Positions 62,116-64,000 of a stretch of DNA of 64,000 nt are shown in pieces. Every line of letters starts with the position of its first letter. Position 1 is the stretch's first letter. The notes below the pieces were generated by a model. It worked only from the letters and a program-made list of their open reading frames with translations, was not told the origin of the DNA and searched no databases. Both the position numbers and the translations under genes were made by a program. The stretch is from contig DASTAW010000015.1 in the NCBI GenBank assembly GCA_035712365.1, positions 161,560 to 225,559 of the forward strand, given 5' to 3'. The DNA comes from Terriglobia bacterium (GTDB taxonomy: Bacteria > Acidobacteriota > Terriglobia > UBA7540).

Positions 62116-64000
62116 ATGCCAACCACGCCCCGACAAATTGACGCGGCCCAGCTTGAAGAGCAGATGCTCCAGATTGTGCGCGAGCTTCTCACCGAGCTGG
62201 GATCGCTTCGCGCGGCGGAATCCGTCACCTTGCGTTCTTCGCTGGAGCGCGACCTGGGCCTGGGTAGCCTGGAGATGGTGGAACTGCTGGTGCGCACGGA
62301 AGCGCACTTCAACGTGCGATTGCCCGACCGCATCGCCGAAGAGGCTGACACGCCCGGCGACTGGGTGCGCGCCGTGGCAGGCGGCGAGGAAGAAGCTCCT
62401 GCCGCCTCGCAGCGCTACACCATCCGGCAGCCGGGGCGCGTTGCGCCGCCGCCGCCGGAATCCGCCCGCACGCTGATCGAAGTTTTGCGCAAGCATGCCG
62501 AGGTGGACCCGGACCGCGTCCAGGCCCACATGCTGGAAGGCAATTCCGGAGAAGACATCGGCTATGGCAAACTGCTGGCCACAGCCTCCGACGTGGCGGC
62601 TGGCCTCGTTTCCGCGGGCCTGCGCCGGAATGAAACCGTGGCGATCATGCTGCCCACCTGCCCGCAATTTTTCTATGCCTTCTTCGGTGTCATGCTGGCC
62701 GGCGGAATCGCCGTTCCCATTTACCCCCCGGCGCGGCCCGACAAGATTGAGGAATACGTTCGCCGGCAGGTCGGCATTCTCCGCAACGCGGAAGTGCGGT
62801 TTCTGATCAGCTTTGAACCCGCCCGGCGGGTGTCCGAATTGCTGCGCCTCAACCTGCCCGGCATTCTGGGCGTGACCACCGTCGAGGACCTTGCAGCGAG
62901 CGGCGCGCGCTTGCAGCCCGGGGCCATTGAAGCGGCCGACGCCGCGTTTATCCAATACACTTCCGGCAGCACCGGCGAACCCAAGGGCGTGGTGCTCACG
63001 CAGTTCAATCTGCTGGCCAACATTCGCGGCATCGGCTGGGCCGTGAACGTGCAACCCTCGGACATTGTGGTGAGCTGGCTGCCGCTTTATCATGACATGG
63101 GCCTGATCGGCTCGTGGCTCTACAGCGTCTATTACGCGCTGCCCATCACCATCCTCTCGCCCCTGGCCTTTCTCAGCCGCCCGGAAAAGTGGCTGTGGGC
63201 GATGCACGACTCCGGCGGAACGCTCTGCCCCGCCCCGAATTTTTCCTACGAACTGTGCGCGCGCAAGATTCCGGACAGCGCCATCGAAGGCCTTGACCTC
63301 AGCGCCTGGCGCGTGGCCATCAACGCGGGCGAAGCCGTGCTGCCTGATACGCTGGACCGTTTTGAAAAGCGCTTCAAGCCCTACGGTTTCCGGGCTGAAA
63401 GTTTTGTACCCTGTTACGGCCTGGCCGAATCCTCTGTGGCCCTGGCCTTTCCGCCCATGAACCGCCGCCCGGTGATTGACTGCATCCGCCGCGACATTTT
63501 TGAGTCTGAGGGCAGGGCCGTTCCCGCTGAGCCGGAGGATTCCAGCGCTCTGCGCTTTGTGGCCAATGGCAGGGCCTTGCCGGGACACGAAATCAAAGTG
63601 ATCGGTCCCGAAGGCAACCCGCTCGGCGAACGCATCCAGGGCAAAGTGCTTTTCCGCGGCCCGTCAAAAACCGCAGGATACTTCCGCAATCCCAACGCGA
63701 CGACGGCCGTCACCACCGAAGACGGCTGGATGGATTCGGGCGATCTCGGCTACTGGGCCGGCGGTGAAATCCACATCACGGGCCGCGCCAAGGACCTCAT
63801 CATCAAGTCCGGGCGCAACATCGTCCCGCAGGAAGTGGAGCTTGCGGCGGCGGAAGTTCCGGAAGTGCGCCGGGGCTGCGTAGCGGCATTCGGCAGGCGC
63901 GATCCCGAACTCGGCACCGAGCAACTGGTGGTGGTGGCGGAAACCCGCGTGGCCAATAAAGAAGACCTGGACCGCATTGAGGCGGAAGTTATCGAGCGCG
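62116..64000 (+). CDS. Acyl carrier protein-fatty acyl-AMP ligase fusion (C-terminus outside window)
   Basis: From the ATG at 62116 the frame is open to the window edge (628 codons). Residues 10-90 form an acyl carrier protein domain with the phosphopantetheine Ser 51 in RDLGLGSLEMVELLV. A Pro-rich linker follows at about 100-118. Residues 120 onward are an ANL adenylating domain: IQYTSGSTGEPKGVVLTQFN, VVSWLPLYHDMGLIGSW, AESFVPCYGLAESSVALAF, WMDSGDLGYW and ITGRAKDLIIKSGRNIVPQE. The PLYHDMGLIG motif is typical of fatty acyl-AMP ligases, which load acyl chains on ACPs. Ligase, carrier and the preceding reductase would form one route to an aldehyde or alcohol. Confidence 0.93.
   Translation, partial: MPTTPRQIDAAQLEEQMLQIVRELLTELGSLRAAESVTLRSSLERDLGLGSLEMVELLVRTEAHFNVRLPDRIAEEADTPGDWVRAVAGGEEEAPAASQRYTIRQPGRVAPPPPESARTLIEVLRKHAEVDPDRVQAHMLEGNSGEDIGYGKLLATASDVAAGLVSAGLRRNETVAIMLPTCPQFFYAFFGVMLAGGIAVPIYPPARPDKIEEYVRRQVGILRNAEVRFLISFEPARRVSELLRLNLPGILGVTTVEDLAASGARLQPGAIEAADAAFIQYTSGSTGEPKGVVLTQFNLLANIRGIGWAVNVQPSDIVVSWLPLYHDMGLIGSWLYSVYYALPITILSPLAFLSRPEKWLWAMHDSGGTLCPAPNFSYELCARKIPDSAIEGLDLSAWRVAINAGEAVLPDTLDRFEKRFKPYGFRAESFVPCYGLAESSVALAFPPMNRRPVIDCIRRDIFESEGRAVPAEPEDSSALRFVANGRALPGHEIKVIGPEGNPLGERIQGKVLFRGPSKTAGYFRNPNATTAVTTEDGWMDSGDLGYWAGGEIHITGRAKDLIIKSGRNIVPQEVELAAAEVPEVRRGCVAAFGRRDPELGTEQLVVVAETRVANKEDLDRIEAEVIER

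Noticed and set aside
62077..63588. Minus-strand 503-codon open frame opposite the ACP-ligase gene
   Set aside because: Antisense to a gene with intact carrier and adenylation motifs; no motif of its own.

Overview
The window is 64 kb of GC-rich bacterial DNA from what is most likely an acidobacterium (phylum Acidobacteriota). This is an inference from gene content, because no rRNA or other taxonomic marker is present. The indicators are three tandem ADOP-type duplicated orphan permeases behind a PadR regulator, a CRTAC1/UnbV FG-GAP protein, a TonB-dependent receptor with an N-terminal carboxypeptidase-regulatory-like domain, a membrane-bound ferritin (MbfA type), several twin-arginine-exported enzymes, and intergenic DNA built from a shared vocabulary of short palindromes. 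I found no tRNA, rRNA, CRISPR array or intact insertion sequence.

Layout. 1-4.5 kb (minus strand): an IPT/TIG exported protein cut by the window edge, a CRTAC1/ASPIC-UnbV protein, and a Tat-exported amidohydrolase. 4.6-8.4 kb (minus): a succinate dehydrogenase operon sdhC-sdhD-sdhA-orf157-sdhB, with an unknown 157-aa gene between sdhA and sdhB. 8.7-12.6 kb (plus): an O-methyltransferase, a Tat-exported xylose-isomerase-like TIM-barrel protein and MbfA. 12.6-14 kb: a VapBC-type toxin-antitoxin pair (minus) flanked by about 85-105 bp direct repeats. 14-25 kb (plus): a twin-PDZ envelope protein, a PadR regulator with a palindromic operator, and three ADOP permeases separated by repeat-filled spacers. 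25-25.8 kb: repeats, a transposase remnant and a very AT-rich patch.

25.8-33 kb: L-fuconate dehydratase (minus), then sucA-sucB (2-oxoglutarate dehydrogenase E1 and E2) and a flavin disulfide reductase whose C-terminus lacks the usual His-Pro of E3 enzymes. 33-38 kb: a quaternary-amine (OpuB/OsmF-type) ABC transporter divergent from egtB-egtD, the ergothioneine genes. This is the most interesting functional grouping, because related transporters (EgtUV) import ergothioneine in other bacteria. 38-40.5 kb: a TonB-dependent receptor. 40.7-48.9 kb: a long SUF iron-sulfur operon sufB-(two small genes)-sufC-sufD-sufS-sufU-sufT-like-rrf2-ygfZ. These proteins would supply clusters for SdhB and other enzymes.

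49-54 kb (minus): a 1655-aa exported kelch plus Ig-repeat protein. 54.1-55.1 kb: gene-free DNA with a possible structured RNA. 55-59.4 kb: a DinB-family protein, a small fragment, a cytochrome c/PQQ quinoprotein dehydrogenase, and a convergent aldehyde dehydrogenase that could oxidise its product. 59.8-64 kb (plus): a CDP-alcohol phosphatidyltransferase, a fatty acyl reductase and an ACP/fatty-acyl-AMP ligase fusion cut by the window edge. Together these look like a lipid-modification module, possibly for ether or alkyl lipids.
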